A stretch of DNA of 64,000 bases, taken from NCBI RefSeq assembly GCF_031453555.1, contig NZ_JAVIZM010000001.1:4099001-4163000 (forward strand), read 5' to 3'. The notes beneath the pieces are model-generated. The model saw nothing but the letters and a program-made list of their open reading frames with translations, did not search any database and had not been told where the DNA came from. This document shows, piece after piece, positions 19,798-29,845 of this stretch. Positions within the stretch are counted from its first letter, which is position 1. Each line of letters opens with the position of its first letter. The position numbers were made by a program, and so were the translations under genes. The stretch is from Bacillus sp. SLBN-46. GTDB lineage: Bacteria > Bacillota > Bacilli > Bacillales > Cytobacillaceae.

Positions 19798-21036
19798 TTA
19801 TTCGTATTTTTTAAATACAATAGTTGCGTTATGTCCACCGAAGCCAAGTGAGTTACTCATAGCTGCCTTGATTTCTTTTGAACGGGCTTTATTTACTACA
19901 TAGTCCAAATCACATTCTGGATCCGGAGTTTCATAATTAATAGTTGGCGGGAGTATGCTATCTCTCATCGCTAATACGGTAAAGATTGCTTCCACTCCAC
20001 CAGCAGCGCCTAACAGATGGCCTGTCATCGATTTGGTTGAACTCATCGCAAGATTATAAGCATGCTCTCCAAATACTTCCTTAACCGCAAGTGTTTCAAA
20101 TTTATCATTATATTCGGTACTTGTACCATGTGCATTAATATAATCAATATCTTGTGGTTGTAATCCACCATCATTGATAGCCATCTTCATTGCTCGGGCA
20201 CCGCCTTCACCACCTGGTGCGGGTGCCGTGATATGATACGCATCGCCTGTCGCTCCGTATCCGACTATTTCGGCATAGATTTTAGCTCCGCGCGCAAGGG
20301 CATGCTCTAACTCTTCCAAAATAATGATTCCTGCCCCTTCGCCCATGACAAAGCCATCCCGGTTTTTATCAAAGGGTCTGCTTGCTGTTTGAGGATCAGG
20401 ATTTGTTGATAGTGCTGTATTGGCACAGAACCCAGCAACAGACATTTTTGTAATTGGTGCTTCGGCGCCGCCTGTTACCATAACATCCGCATCACCGCGC
20501 TGAATAACTTTAAATGCATCTCCAATGGAATTCGTTCCAGTTGCACATGCTGTAACTGTGCATGAATTAAATCCTCTTGCACCGAGGGTAATTGACACCT
20601 GACCAGTTGCCATATCTGGAATTAGCATTGGGACAAAGAATGGACTAACCCGCTTGTATCCCCTTTTTTGGAAGGTTTCATATTGTTGTTCGAATGTTTC
20701 CATTCCTCCAATACCGGATCCAATCCACACACCAACACGTTCTGAATTCTCTTCATTAATAGTTAGATCAGCATCCTTAACTGCCATTAAAGCACTCGCT
20801 ACGGCATATTGCGTAAAACGGTCCATTTTTCGAGCTTCTTTTCTATCCATAAACACTTCGGGATTAAAGTCTTTTAACTCAGCAGCCACTTTAGCTGGGT
20901 ATTCGTCTGCATTGACTCTAGTCAGTGGACCAATACCTGATTTCCCCTCAATAATCCCTTTCCATGTTGTTTCAACATCGTTACCAAGCGGTGTCACCGC
21001 TCCAACGCCTGTTACTACAACTCTACGCTTGTTCAT
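19798..21036 (-). CDS. fabF: Beta-ketoacyl-ACP synthase II
   Basis: Elongating condensing enzyme of fatty-acid synthesis (acyl-ACP plus malonyl-ACP). It has 412 residues, the normal length. The catalytic triad is visible: Cys in TVTACATGT, His in NAHGTST and His in [10 protein letters not shown]. It is second in a two-gene operon with fabH and shares the upstream FapR-type control. The 107-bp fabH-fabF spacer has no obvious terminator. Confidence 0.97.
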   Translation of the reverse strand: MNKRRVVVTGVGAVTPLGNDVETTWKGIIEGKSGIGPLTRVNADEYPAKVAAELKDFNPEVFMDRKEARKMDRFTQYAVASALMAVKDADLTINEENSERVGVWIGSGIGGMETFEQQYETFQKRGYKRVSPFFVPMLIPDMATGQVSITLGARGFNSCTVTACATGTNSIGDAFKVIQRGDADVMVTGGAEAPITKMSVAGFCANTALSTNPDPQTASRPFDKNRDGFVMGEGAGIIILEELEHALARGAKIYAEIVGYGATGDAYHITAPAPGGEGGARAMKMAINDGGLQPQDIDYINAHGTSTEYNDKFETLAVKEVFGEHAYNLAMSSTKSMTGHLLGAAGGVEAIFTVLAMRDSILPPTINYETPDPECDLDYVVNKARSKEIKAAMSNSLGFGGHNATIVFKKYE

Positions 21037-21143
21037 TTGTACATCTCCTTTTCAACTATCATTTCCCTTTTTTGTAATAGTAAATGTTATTTTCAAGCAA
21101 TTCAACTTTTATAGATACTAGTAAGTATCCTTACACCTAATCT

Positions 21144-22076
21144 TTATTTCCCCCAACGTATAGCAATAGCTCCCCATGTCAAGCCACCACCAAAGCCTAC
21201 CATGACAATAACATCATCATCTTTAAGTTTTCCTGCCTCCAATTCCTCCACAATAGAAATAGGAATGGATGCAGCTGATGTATTACCATATTTATGAACG
21301 GTTTTGGACATTTTTTCAACAGGTAGTTCTAATCTTTGTCTGGATGCTTCCATGATACGAATATTCGCTTGATGCGGTATTAAGAAATCAACATCCTCTT
21401 TTGTTAAACCGGCCTTCTCAAGAACGTGTAAACTGCTTTCTCCCATTTGTCTAACAGCAAACTTAAATACTTCTCTTCCATTCATAATGATATATTCGTC
21501 TTGGTATAAATGCTTTGCTCCTGTACCATCCGCCCCCAGCTCAAAGGACAAAATTCCACGATTCTCTGAAACTGGACCCAAAATGGCAGCACCAGCACCA
21601 TCGCCAAAAAGGACCGCTGTATTTCGATCATTCCAGTCTGTAATTTTTGAAAGCTTTTCAACACCCACGACTAGAACATATTTATATACTTCAGTTTCTA
21701 TAAACTGCTTTCCAGTAACCATGCCATACATAAAACCGGCACATGCTGCACTAATATCCATTGCAGCTGCCTTCGTTGCACCAAGTTTCTCTTGAATCCG
21801 ACAAGCTACTGAAGGGAATGGTGTATCAGGTGTTACCGTAGCTACCAAAATTAAATCAATTTCCTCCGCAGTAATCCCGGCATGTTTCATCGCATCTTGA
21901 GCTGCTGCTAACGCCATATCTGATGTATCTACATCATCCGTAGCAATTCTCCGTTCTTCAATACCTGTTCTGGTACGAATCCATTCATCAGAGGTATCCA
22001 TCATTTTCTCTAAATCCTGATTAGTGACTATCTTCTCTGGTAAATACCTACCAATTCCGACAATACCAGCTCTCAC
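21144..22076 (-). CDS. fabH: Beta-ketoacyl-ACP synthase III
   Basis: Starts fatty-acid synthesis by condensing acyl-CoA with malonyl-ACP; in Bacilli it sets branched-chain priming. The triad is Cys in [13 protein letters not shown], His in IPHQANIRI and Asn in GNTSAAS. I choose GTG 22076 ([15 protein letters not shown]) behind AAAAGGAG, giving 310 residues. The annotated-looking longer frame adds 12 residues not found in the family. First gene of fabH-fabF. Confidence 0.96.
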   Translation of the reverse strand: MRAGIVGIGRYLPEKIVTNQDLEKMMDTSDEWIRTRTGIEERRIATDDVDTSDMALAAAQDAMKHAGITAEEIDLILVATVTPDTPFPSVACRIQEKLGATKAAAMDISAACAGFMYGMVTGKQFIETEVYKYVLVVGVEKLSKITDWNDRNTAVLFGDGAGAAILGPVSENRGILSFELGADGTGAKHLYQDEYIIMNGREVFKFAVRQMGESSLHVLEKAGLTKEDVDFLIPHQANIRIMEASRQRLELPVEKMSKTVHKYGNTSAASIPISIVEELEAGKLKDDDVIVMVGFGGGLTWGAIAIRWGK

Positions 22077-22125
22077 ACGTTCCATCTCCTTTTTTACTAA
22101 CTCTTTATCCAAAAATTAATATCAA

Positions 22126-22147
22126 TTATTATGACTTGGTACTAATT
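22126..22147 (-). promoter_or_regulatory. Probable FapR operator upstream of fabH
   Basis: On the reverse strand the sequence ATTAGTACCAAGTCATAAT closely resembles the FapR lipid-regulon operator (ATTAGTACC-type half with an AT-rich partner). It lies about 50 bp before the fabH start, where FapR binds in B. subtilis. Malonyl-CoA would relieve repression. The match is by eye. Confidence 0.65.
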
Positions 22148-22269
22148 TTATCAAATAGACCCCATTTTAAGCAACTGTTTCTTCTTTTATATTCTCCGCT
22201 AATGTACATTCCATTTACTTGTTTAGTCATATTCTAAAATAAAGAGGAAATGAAATGGAGGATGCAGGT

Positions 22270-22512
22270 ATGGAAGAACGGAAGAACGAGGAGAGAAAAG
22301 AGTCAGACCGTTTTACCAGTTTAATGTTTGGCCCTGGTAGACATCAACCCCGTCAGGATCATCAGACACAAGAACCATCTCGTCAACAATCCACGATTGA
22401 TTATGAAGAACTAATGAACAATATTGATACATTAATGGAATCTATGAAGGGATTTAAACCCTTATTTCAAAAAGTATATCCTTACATCGAACAATTATGG
22501 AAAAAAAAATAA
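22270..22512 (+). CDS. Small YjzB-like protein
   Basis: An 80-residue hydrophilic protein (MEERKNEERKESDRF...) with a Gln/His-rich middle and a C-terminal amphipathic helix ending in lysines (LMESMKGFKPLFQKVYPYIE). I prefer ATG 22270, with GGAGG eight bases upstream, over ATG 22255. The location opposite comZ corresponds to yjzB in B. subtilis. No known function or domain; convergent with comZ across a shared terminator. Confidence 0.65.
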   Translation: MEERKNEERKESDRFTSLMFGPGRHQPRQDHQTQEPSRQQSTIDYEELMNNIDTLMESMKGFKPLFQKVYPYIEQLWKKK

Positions 22513-22537
22513 GGCTGACTCATAAAGGGTCAGCCTT
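22511..22537. terminator. Bidirectional terminator
   Basis: Hairpin AAGGCTGAC/GTCAGCCTT between the convergent small gene and comZ, flanked by A- and T-runs. Confidence 0.85.
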
Positions 22538-22544
22538 TTCATCA

Positions 22545-22745
22545 TTAAGATTGCTTCAATTCACTTAGGGCACTTTCTCTTCCTAATTCATATGCCTCTT
22601 CCATTACTTTAGTAAATAGGTTCATAAATGGTTGGATTAATTCCATAGATAATTCTACCCCAGCCTGATCCAATTGTTCCTTTGCCTCTGGTAAATACTT
22701 CATCGCGATTTGCATAAATTGTAATGTGTGATCTTGATTGTTCAT
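22545..22745 (-). CDS. comZ: Competence regulator ComZ
   Basis: A 66-residue protein very like B. subtilis ComZ (FMQIAMKYLPEAKEQLDQAG, then a helix ending in YELGRE). In B. subtilis it lowers comG transcription. It lies 20 bp downstream of med in the same order as the med-comZ operon there. Short and all-helical, with no membrane segment. Confidence 0.92.
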   Translation of the reverse strand: MNNQDHTLQFMQIAMKYLPEAKEQLDQAGVELSMELIQPFMNLFTKVMEEAYELGRESALSELKQS

Positions 22746-22765
22746 TATGTACTCCTTTAATAATA

Positions 22766-23713
22766 TTATTTAGGCAATTTGCCTGTTTCCTTGTAATCCT
22801 CTATATGCTTGTTCATTTTCTGAATGAACTCTTTCTTAACTAAAGGGCTGTACTTTCCAAGTGAGATGACGTTATCTTGAAAGTCAAAGGAAAGATTACC
22901 TGATTTTAGTTCGCCTTTATTGTATTGATCTGCCACTTTTTCATATAATTTATCAACCTGTTGAATCGTACTTGTTAAAACGGTAGATTCTCCTAAATCA
23001 GACTGGTCTGAAACGTAGCCGATAACAAAAAGGCCTTGTTCCTTCACTCGTTCAATTACCGGAACGTTATAACCATCCCCTGCAGGATACACCACATCAA
23101 CACCATTTTCTAACATACGATCAACTAATTGGAGTGCCTTAGTTTCATCATCCCAATTTCCGACATATTCTATGCTCACATGGGTTTGATTATTTTCAGC
23201 TAGAGCTCCTTGGTAAAACCCTTCAATTTCTGGTTGCCACTCATAAGCAGCCAACACTCCCACTTTATGTTGTTTTGACATATGAGCAGCAACCATCCCT
23301 CCAAAAAAGCCCATTGCATGCGCTTTAAAGTTAAGACTCGTTGTATTTGAATTTTTTGCATCTCCATTAAAGCTGACAAAGTGAATTTTCGGATAGTCTT
23401 TAGAGATTTTATTAAAGTACTCGGCATATTCTGCTCCATGACCAAAGATCAGGTTAACACCTTTTTGGTCAAATTCTTCAACCGCACGTTTAACCACGGC
23501 CTCCGAATTCATTCCTTCTTTATAAAATACATCAACATTAAATTTTGATTGTATTTTTAACATTCCTTTAAATCCTTTTGTTCCCCATACTTGATCATTT
23601 ACCGTCTCAGGAACAAGCAAGCCTACCTTTTGCAATTTCCCTGTAGACTTTGTTTCCCCACAAGCTCCAAGTAAAAGAAGACATAAAAGAATGACTCCGA
23701 AACGCTTTAGCAT
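22766..23713 (-). CDS. med: Med, positive regulator of ComK; BMP-type lipoprotein
   Basis: A 315-residue lipoprotein of the Bmp/Med family, a periplasmic-binding-protein fold. The N-terminal signal peptide ends at LLLGACGE. The body shows VGLLVPETVNDQVWGTKGFKG and VDVVYPAGDGYNVPV, typical of this family. In B. subtilis Med raises comK expression. I use ATG 23713; the TTG nine bases further up abuts the ribosome site. Its ligand is unknown; nucleosides are a possibility by family analogy. Confidence 0.93.
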   Translation of the reverse strand: MLKRFGVILLCLLLLGACGETKSTGKLQKVGLLVPETVNDQVWGTKGFKGMLKIQSKFNVDVFYKEGMNSEAVVKRAVEEFDQKGVNLIFGHGAEYAEYFNKISKDYPKIHFVSFNGDAKNSNTTSLNFKAHAMGFFGGMVAAHMSKQHKVGVLAAYEWQPEIEGFYQGALAENNQTHVSIEYVGNWDDETKALQLVDRMLENGVDVVYPAGDGYNVPVIERVKEQGLFVIGYVSDQSDLGESTVLTSTIQQVDKLYEKVADQYNKGELKSGNLSFDFQDNVISLGKYSPLVKKEFIQKMNKHIEDYKETGKLPK

Positions 23714-23859
23714 TCCATGCAACTCCTTAAAACATCGGCCATATCTCCAACGATTTCTTTTATCATTTTCATATTGTGAATATTAAGCTATGCGAAAGGA
23801 CCGTTTTTCCCTTAATTCTACTCTTTGAATTATAAAATGAAAAGACACATTTTTCCTTT

Positions 23860-24696
23860 TTATAAATTCCCCTGAAATAAACGACGTACATGCTCTACTT
23901 GCTGGGTTAGAGAGTCAGCGATTGGAGTGATGTGTCGAACAGGTACTTTTACTATTTGTTTTTCAAATTTCACAGGCTCCGATACGTTCTTTATAGAAAG
24001 GTTTTCATCAATCTGAAGGTACGCCGCGCACTCAGACCAATAATCTTTTTTACCACTTTGTAACACATATTTACCTGGCCTCTCTGATTCTACCATATCA
24101 AAAATAGATTCCACTGCATCACATACAAAGAGAGTATCCTCTGTCCATTCTCTGTCACCTTTTTGTATTTCTACTTTTTGTATTTTTGAAAGTATGGATT
24201 GTTGAAAAAGGAACGTCTCTGGCTGCCAGGGGCCATAGATAGCTGGCAGATAAAAAACATGCATGCTCTCTGCTATACAACTTACCTGTTCTAAAAAGCC
24301 CTCTAATTGTCTTTCATTATTAGACCCAAGCTCTTGAATCGGAAGCAAACAAACTATCTCTAGATTTTTATTATTTTTCTCGATATAATCCGCTATCGGT
24401 TTCATAACTCTCTTCTTTAGGAAGTGGGATTCTTTTTTCAGCATGTATTGGTCATAGATTGAAAAGACAAGTACTGTTTTTGACTTTTCCAGTTCTCTCA
24501 CCTTTTCCCACTTAGAGAATGATTGTTCAGTAAAATTAGCATTTCGTCCTACCTCAAGTCTTTTCTCCTCATAGAATGGAATTTTGTCTTTATCCTCAAA
24601 AGAAATACCCACAACTTCTATCCCTTGATTTAAAAGAGTCTGGCTTGCATGAAAGCTTACAAAATCATATATACCAAATATAATAGCCTTGTCCAT
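23860..24696 (-). CDS. yjaV: YjaV-like nucleotide-sugar-epimerase-fold protein
   Basis: A 278-residue protein with a Rossmann-like N-terminus (AIIFGIYDFVSFHASQTLLN) in which the usual GxxGxxG is degenerate. The later region resembles NAD-dependent epimerases (MHVFYLPAIYGPWQ). The catalytic YxxxK is not evident, so enzymatic activity is doubtful. The position between med and yjaU matches yjaV of B. subtilis. The function is unknown. Confidence 0.75.
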   Translation of the reverse strand: MDKAIIFGIYDFVSFHASQTLLNQGIEVVGISFEDKDKIPFYEEKRLEVGRNANFTEQSFSKWEKVRELEKSKTVLVFSIYDQYMLKKESHFLKKRVMKPIADYIEKNNKNLEIVCLLPIQELGSNNERQLEGFLEQVSCIAESMHVFYLPAIYGPWQPETFLFQQSILSKIQKVEIQKGDREWTEDTLFVCDAVESIFDMVESERPGKYVLQSGKKDYWSECAAYLQIDENLSIKNVSEPVKFEKQIVKVPVRHITPIADSLTQQVEHVRRLFQGNL

Positions 24697-24775
24697 GAAC
24701 GCTTCCTCCCCAATTATCCTTATTGAATCCTATGCCAATTAATAAGGAAATATTTCTTTTGGGGAGAAGCGAGCG

Positions 24776-25498
24776 TTAAAGTACATTTTCATGACTGTTA
24801 AAAAACTTGATGACTATTTTTCCTAGCTGCGGTTTTTTTTCAGGAAGAATAAAAGTAGGGTTAATTTCAGAAGTGCTGATTATCTGCTGATACAATTTTG
24901 ACTGGGAATAGGATTTCCCACCTGATAGGACTTGAATGATTTTTATTGGACAGTTCGCTTCAAGATGAATAGGACCTTCCAGATTGTTAATCTTACTTTC
25001 CACTTCTTTTTGATCCACATGATAGGCAGCAGCTAATTCTCTCATCAATTTTTTATAAAAGAACTTATGCTCTTTTTCAAGTTCAAGATGATGTTTTAAG
25101 GACAGGATTGGATTAAGCAGGATAATTGATCGAATACTTTCCTTCATTTTTTCCATTAATCGAAGAGCCACAAGTGCGCCCATTCCTTCTGCCAAGATAT
25201 GAATTTTATTGTTAATAATCTCGTTACGAATGACATGGTGATATAACCTTTGAGCAAGCTCGACAGCACTTTCGCTCCCCCAGTTTCGTCCATAAAGATT
25301 TGAGGAAAAAATGGTGTACCCTTTTTCTTTTAGCTCATTGATCATTGCTAGCTTTCCTTCATTTTGTGTCCAAAAGCATTTATTTTCATCCACAAAATGC
25401 CTTTCATCTCCAATGATTAAGATACCGAATCCTGTAGGCTTTTCAGGGTAATGAATGATATTCCATTGGGTATCCATTAGAAAATTTCGATTTTCCAT
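24776..25498 (-). CDS. yjaU: YjaU-like alpha/beta-hydrolase-fold protein
   Basis: A 240-residue protein that looks like a shortened alpha/beta hydrolase. The nucleophile elbow reads AEGMGALVALRL, with Met where Ser would be expected in GxSxG, so it may be inactive. I start at ATG 25498 (MENRNFLMDTQWN) behind AAAGGAG; the longer frame has 27 extra residues without support. The neighbourhood matches yjaU. Confidence 0.75.
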   Translation of the reverse strand: MENRNFLMDTQWNIIHYPEKPTGFGILIIGDERHFVDENKCFWTQNEGKLAMINELKEKGYTIFSSNLYGRNWGSESAVELAQRLYHHVIRNEIINNKIHILAEGMGALVALRLMEKMKESIRSIILLNPILSLKHHLELEKEHKFFYKKLMRELAAAYHVDQKEVESKINNLEGPIHLEANCPIKIIQVLSGGKSYSQSKLYQQIISTSEINPTFILPEKKPQLGKIVIKFFNSHENVL

Positions 25499-25667
25499 TG
25501 ATAAATCTCCTTTTACATATTTCCTCAAAGTATTGTATGCCACTTCACAAAAGATGAAAGGGAGTTTGCCCAATTTCATTTAAAACAAAAAGCTGATTTT
25601 TCTATATTTTTTTGAATTGGTATGGTAAGATTAATGATGATGTAAAATAAGTATGAGGTGAATAATT

Positions 25668-25850
25668 GTGCAATACTTTTGGACATTTTTCTGGTCATTT
25701 CTTTTAGTACAAATGCTTACATATGTTATTAGCTCTATGTCAGGAGTAAGTTTTGACTTTGTCTCCGGTTCTATTGCAGCAGTTGTAGTGACAATTTTGG
25801 TTTTCGTTGTTTCTGCAGTTATTCCAAATGAACCAGTTGAAAAACACTAA
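25668..25850 (+). CDS. yjzD: DUF2929 small membrane protein YjzD
   Basis: A 60-residue protein that is nearly all membrane: two hydrophobic helices (about residues 4-25 and 31-52) and a short charged tail. It starts at GTG 25668 behind TGAGGTG. It matches the DUF2929/YjzD family in length and pattern. Function not established to my knowledge. Confidence 0.8.
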   Translation: MQYFWTFFWSFLLVQMLTYVISSMSGVSFDFVSGSIAAVVVTILVFVVSAVIPNEPVEKH

Positions 25851-25880
25851 TAAGCAAACCGTCCGTTTGGGAATGTAAAA

Positions 25881-25919
25881 AAAGAGGCTGACTCCTTAAG
25901 CTTTAGAGTCAGTCTCTTT
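25881..25919. terminator. Bidirectional terminator between yjzD and clpB
   Basis: Hairpin AAAGAGGCTGACTC/GAGTCAGTCTCTTT flanked by A- and T-runs, shared by convergent genes. Confidence 0.85.
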
Positions 25920-25926
25920 TTACTTC

Positions 25927-28533
25927 TTAGCCATTAAGCTCATGAACCCTTAAACTTACTTCTCCATTTTCAATGACAATTTCCACTGATGAATGTTCAT
26001 GTACACGCCCAGCTATGATTTCACGGGCGAGTTTCGTTTCAATATTCCTTTGTATATACCGTTTTAATGGTCTTGCACCATATATAGGATCAAAACCATT
26101 CTCAGCAATAAATTTCTTTGCATCATCTCGAATTGAAATATCAATTTGCTGCTGCCTTAATCTCATTTGTAGTTCCTTCATCATTTTAACCACAATATTT
26201 TTTATTTCTCCCAATGACAGAGGTTTAAAAAGAATGGTTTCATCAATTCTATTTAAAAATTCTGGACGAAAATGCGCTCTTAGTTGGTTCATTACGTTGT
26301 CTCTAGTATCCTCCGAAATGCCCATTTCATTATCTCTTCGATCCAGTAAAAAGTGTGATCCAATATTGGAGGTCATGATAATCACTGTATTCTTAAAGTC
26401 CACTACCCGACCTTGTGAATCAGTAATTCGCCCATCATCTAGTGCCTGCAAGAGAATATTGAAAACTTCTGGATGAGCCTTTTCAATTTCGTCCATCAAG
26501 ATCACGGAATAAGGTCGCCTTCTCACAGCTTCTGTCAATTGTCCGCCTTCTTCATACCCTATATAGCCAGGAGGTGCACCGATTAAACGTGAAACTGCAT
26601 GTTTCTCCATATATTCCGACATATCAATACGGATAATCTGTTCCTCGCTGTCAAATAGCGATTCTGCCAATGCCTTTGCAAGTTCTGTTTTCCCTACACC
26701 TGTAGGACCCAAAAATAAGAACGATCCAATTGGTCGATTAGGGTCTTTAATTCCTGCCCTTGCTCGGAGTACAGCATCAGCCACTAAGTTGACTGCTTCC
26801 TCTTGTCCAATGACTCTTTCGTGTAAAATCGACTCCAATTTTAACAGCTTTTCTCTTTCACCTTCAACCAGTTTAGAGAGTGGAATCCCTGTCCATCTGG
26901 AAACAATATTTGAAATTTCTTCCCCCGTCACCTCTTCACGCAGTAAGCGGTCATCTCTTACTATGGCCAGCTCTAACTCTTTCAGTTCTTTTTCTGCTAA
27001 GGGAATTTGTCCATGGCGAAGCTCGGCTGCATGGTTTAAATCATATTGATCCTCTGCCTGTTGAAGCTCTCTCCTAAATTTTTCAAGTTGTTCCCTTTTC
27101 TCCTGTAATTTCTGAATTCCTTGCTTTTCTTGAAGCCACTTCGCTTTCTTCATATTCGCTTGCTCTTTTAAATCCGCCAATTCCTTTTGAAGTGTTTCCA
27201 ATCTGACTTTACTGCCTTCATCACTTTCTTTTCTTAATGCCGCTTCCTCGATTTCTAATTGCATGACTCTTCGTGTGACTTCATCAAGTTCGGTAGGCAT
27301 TGAATCAATTTCCGTCCGAATCAGGGCACAGGCTTCGTCTACAAGGTCAATAGCCTTATCTGGTAAAAAACGATCTGTGATATACCGATCCGACAACGTC
27401 GCAGCAGCTACAAGTGCATGATCATGGATTTTCACTCCATGGTGAACTTCGAACCTTTCTTTTAAACCTCTTAAAATGGAAATTGTATCTTCTACATTTG
27501 GTTCTTGCACAAGAACCTGCTGGAATCTCCGTTCAAGTGCAGGATCTTTTTCAATATATTTCCGGTGTTCATCAAGTGTAGTAGCACCAATACAGTGAAG
27601 TTCTCCTCGAGCAAGCATTGGTTTTAACATATTTCCTGCATCCATTGCGCCTTCGGTCTTGCCTGCCCCAACAATAGTATGGATTTCATCAATAAAAAGC
27701 AGGATTCGCCCTTCGCTTTTTTTGATTTCATTTAACACAGCTTTTAACCTTTCTTCAAATTCACCCCTAAATTTGGCACCGGCAATTAGCGCACTCATAT
27801 CTAAAGAAAAGATTGTTTTGTCCTTTAGACCTTCCGGTACATCCTTTCTGACAATCCGCTGGGCCAGTCCTTCTACAATAGCTGTTTTACCAACCCCTGG
27901 TTCGCCAATTAAAACAGGATTATTTTTTGTTTTCCTCGATAATATCCTGATAACATTACGAATCTCTGTGTCCCTTCCGATTACTGGATCTAGCTTCCCT
28001 GCTCTGACCTCAGCAACCAGGTCTCTTCCATATTTCTTTAGAGCATCATATCCTGCTTCCGGGTTTTGCGAAGTCACTCTCTGGTTCCCCCTTATCTCTT
28101 TAATCGCCTTTAATACATTTTCTGGTGATTTACCAAATGATAGCAGAATCTTTTTCATTTCAGAATCATTTGCATAGCATGCTGCTAACACTATGTGTTC
28201 AACCGATATATACTCATCACCAAACTTAGCTGCAAATTCTTCAGCGCTAACGATCAACTTTTGCAGCTTTGTGGTTATATATAATTTCCCTTGTTCCACG
28301 CCACTTCCAGTGACCTGAGGTTTTTTAGAAATAGACTCCATCCATTTTCTTTGAACTTTCTCAACAGACAAACCGGTCCTTTCAAGGATAGATACAATGA
28401 GACTATCCTCCTGATCCATTAACGCCAAAAATAAATGGGGTTCATCCACCTCTTGATGATTATTTTTAACAGCTAAAGATTGGGCATCCATTAATCCTTG
28501 TTGTAAACGTTCTGTCATTCGGTTTAAGTCCAT
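25927..28533 (-). CDS. clpB: ATP-dependent disaggregase ClpB
   Basis: Hsp100 chaperone of 868 residues that pulls proteins out of aggregates together with DnaK. Domain order is Clp-N repeats (residues 1-150), AAA-1 ([15 protein letters not shown]), coiled-coil middle domain (about 400-530), AAA-2 ([15 protein letters not shown]), C-terminal D2 domain. It has no ClpP-binding tripeptide typical of ClpA/ClpC. I start at ATG 28533 behind GGAGTGAG. B. subtilis lacks clpB; here it sits between yjzD and yjzC. A CtsR operator overlaps its transcription start. Confidence 0.97.
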   Translation of the reverse strand: MDLNRMTERLQQGLMDAQSLAVKNNHQEVDEPHLFLALMDQEDSLIVSILERTGLSVEKVQRKWMESISKKPQVTGSGVEQGKLYITTKLQKLIVSAEEFAAKFGDEYISVEHIVLAACYANDSEMKKILLSFGKSPENVLKAIKEIRGNQRVTSQNPEAGYDALKKYGRDLVAEVRAGKLDPVIGRDTEIRNVIRILSRKTKNNPVLIGEPGVGKTAIVEGLAQRIVRKDVPEGLKDKTIFSLDMSALIAGAKFRGEFEERLKAVLNEIKKSEGRILLFIDEIHTIVGAGKTEGAMDAGNMLKPMLARGELHCIGATTLDEHRKYIEKDPALERRFQQVLVQEPNVEDTISILRGLKERFEVHHGVKIHDHALVAAATLSDRYITDRFLPDKAIDLVDEACALIRTEIDSMPTELDEVTRRVMQLEIEEAALRKESDEGSKVRLETLQKELADLKEQANMKKAKWLQEKQGIQKLQEKREQLEKFRRELQQAEDQYDLNHAAELRHGQIPLAEKELKELELAIVRDDRLLREEVTGEEISNIVSRWTGIPLSKLVEGEREKLLKLESILHERVIGQEEAVNLVADAVLRARAGIKDPNRPIGSFLFLGPTGVGKTELAKALAESLFDSEEQIIRIDMSEYMEKHAVSRLIGAPPGYIGYEEGGQLTEAVRRRPYSVILMDEIEKAHPEVFNILLQALDDGRITDSQGRVVDFKNTVIIMTSNIGSHFLLDRRDNEMGISEDTRDNVMNQLRAHFRPEFLNRIDETILFKPLSLGEIKNIVVKMMKELQMRLRQQQIDISIRDDAKKFIAENGFDPIYGARPLKRYIQRNIETKLAREIIAGRVHEHSSVEIVIENGEVSLRVHELNG

Positions 28534-28548
28534 ACATCTCACTCCTTA

Positions 28549-28579
28549 TTTGACCATTTTTGACCTTAACTTAATTATA
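28549..28579 (-). promoter_or_regulatory. clpB promoter with CtsR operator
   Basis: On the reverse strand GGTCAAA-AAT-GGTCAAA (28549-28565) is a perfect tandem-heptad CtsR box. It begins just downstream of a consensus -10 TATAAT (28574-28579). CtsR bound here would block transcription until heat or protein-damage stress. Confidence 0.9.
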
Positions 28580-28618
28580 AAACATTTCTCTAAAAGAAGT
28601 AAAATTTTTCACAATAGA

Positions 28619-28643
28619 AAAGCCACCCGTATGGATGACTTCT
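28619..28643 (-). terminator. Terminator after yjzC
   Basis: GU-containing hairpin AAGTCATCC/GGGTGGCTT with T-run on the reverse strand. Confidence 0.6.
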
Positions 28644-28652
28644 CTTGATACA

Positions 28653-28832
28653 TTAAGGTTTTCTTTGATAGGTCCATACACGTTCATCATTGGACGTTTC
28701 TGGAAAAGGATCTCCCGCTTTAAGCTTTATTTTTTTTGGGTTGTTAACAGTGCTTCCTGTGTCGCCAACCTCAATGTATATTCCATTATTCGGTGCCTTT
28801 TTACCTGATTTAAACTGGTGGTTTTGTCCCAT
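28653..28832 (-). CDS. yjzC: YjzC family small protein
   Basis: A 59-residue basic, Gly/Lys/Asn-rich protein reading MGQNHQFKSGKKAPNNG and ending WTYQRKP. The ATG lies behind AGGAGGG. The whole length matches the YjzC family as I remember it. No function known to me. It marks the conserved end of the yja block; upstream the synteny with B. subtilis (arg genes) breaks. Confidence 0.9.
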   Translation of the reverse strand: MGQNHQFKSGKKAPNNGIYIEVGDTGSTVNNPKKIKLKAGDPFPETSNDERVWTYQRKP

Positions 28833-29104
28833 TTTCTTCCCTCCTTGTCGTCTACATTTTTATTATTTCCTTTTCGGTAGAGGTCATTAAAGGAATTTAC
28901 TGCAAGTTTTCACAAAGTTCGACAATATTTCCTAAGAAATATTATGAATGCTTTTTAAAATATGAAGATTGTATGAACTTATTGTACATTTATTGCTAAA
29001 TATTCTTTGTTAACAATATAATTATAGTAATAATATCCTTGTAAAATTTGACTGTGTTTTTATTATTAAGCGGTTTATTTGAACCTTTAAAGGTGGTTAT
29101 TTGT

Positions 29105-29797
29105 ATGCAGTCAGTAAAAGAAATGCCCGTAACACTTTCCCATCTCTTTGATACGGTTCACCATAATAGAAAGATCGAAAAAGGGACTTTTCTTTTTCAA
29201 GAAGGATCAAACGCAGATGAATTATATATTATTCAAAGTGGAATCCTGCAAATTAGCAAAATTATTCCTGATGGTAGAGAATTAACTCTTCGAATGTGCT
29301 CAAAAGGCGAACTGGTTGGGGAATTAAATTTATTCTCTCCAACTTCAAAATTTTTATTAAGTGCACGTGTAGTTGAAAGTGGAGAAGTAGCTGTTATTAA
29401 GAAAGAAACACTTGAGGAAAAGCTCTCACAAGATCTTCCACTTTCCTTTGAGTTCATCCAATGGATGAGTCAACAATATCGGAAAACCCAAACTAAATTT
29501 CGAGATTTAGTCCTTCATGGAAAAAAAGGCGCATTGTATTCCACATTAATTCGAATAAGTAATAGCTATGGAATAAAAACAACTAAAGGAATCCTAGTGG
29601 AACTTCCTTTAACGAATCAAGAATTAGCTAATTTCTGTGGGACCTCTCGTGAAGTAGTAAATCGGCTTCTAAGTGATTTAAGAAAAACAAATATTATTTC
29701 TATTGATAAAGGAACAATTACGATTCATGATTTAGATTACTTAAAAAGGGAAATCGACTGTGAGGATTGTCCTGTTGAAATATGTAAAGTGGATTAA
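29105..29797 (+). CDS. fnr: Crp/Fnr-family anaerobic regulator, first copy
   Basis: A 230-residue regulator with an N-terminal cyclic-nucleotide-like beta-barrel (about residues 20-120), a dimer helix and a C-terminal winged helix (LTNQELANFCGTSREVVNRLLSDL). It ends with C219-x2-C222-x4-C227, the C-terminal cluster motif of Bacillus Fnr. An Asp in QTKFRDL (D134) is placed like the fourth ligand. It should bind DNA as an oxygen-sensitive [4Fe-4S] dimer. I start at ATG 29105 behind AAAGGTGG. A close paralogue lies at 34007; the two bracket the Mo-cofactor block. Confidence 0.9.
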   Translation: MQSVKEMPVTLSHLFDTVHHNRKIEKGTFLFQEGSNADELYIIQSGILQISKIIPDGRELTLRMCSKGELVGELNLFSPTSKFLLSARVVESGEVAVIKKETLEEKLSQDLPLSFEFIQWMSQQYRKTQTKFRDLVLHGKKGALYSTLIRISNSYGIKTTKGILVELPLTNQELANFCGTSREVVNRLLSDLRKTNIISIDKGTITIHDLDYLKREIDCEDCPVEICKVD

Positions 29798-29821
29798 GCA
29801 AGACTATATTGCACAATAAAA

Positions 29822-29845
29822 AAATCGGTCCATTCAGACCGATTT
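29822..29845. terminator. Bidirectional terminator between fnr and mobB
   Basis: Hairpin AAATCGGTC/GACCGATTT flanked by A- and T-runs. Confidence 0.85.
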
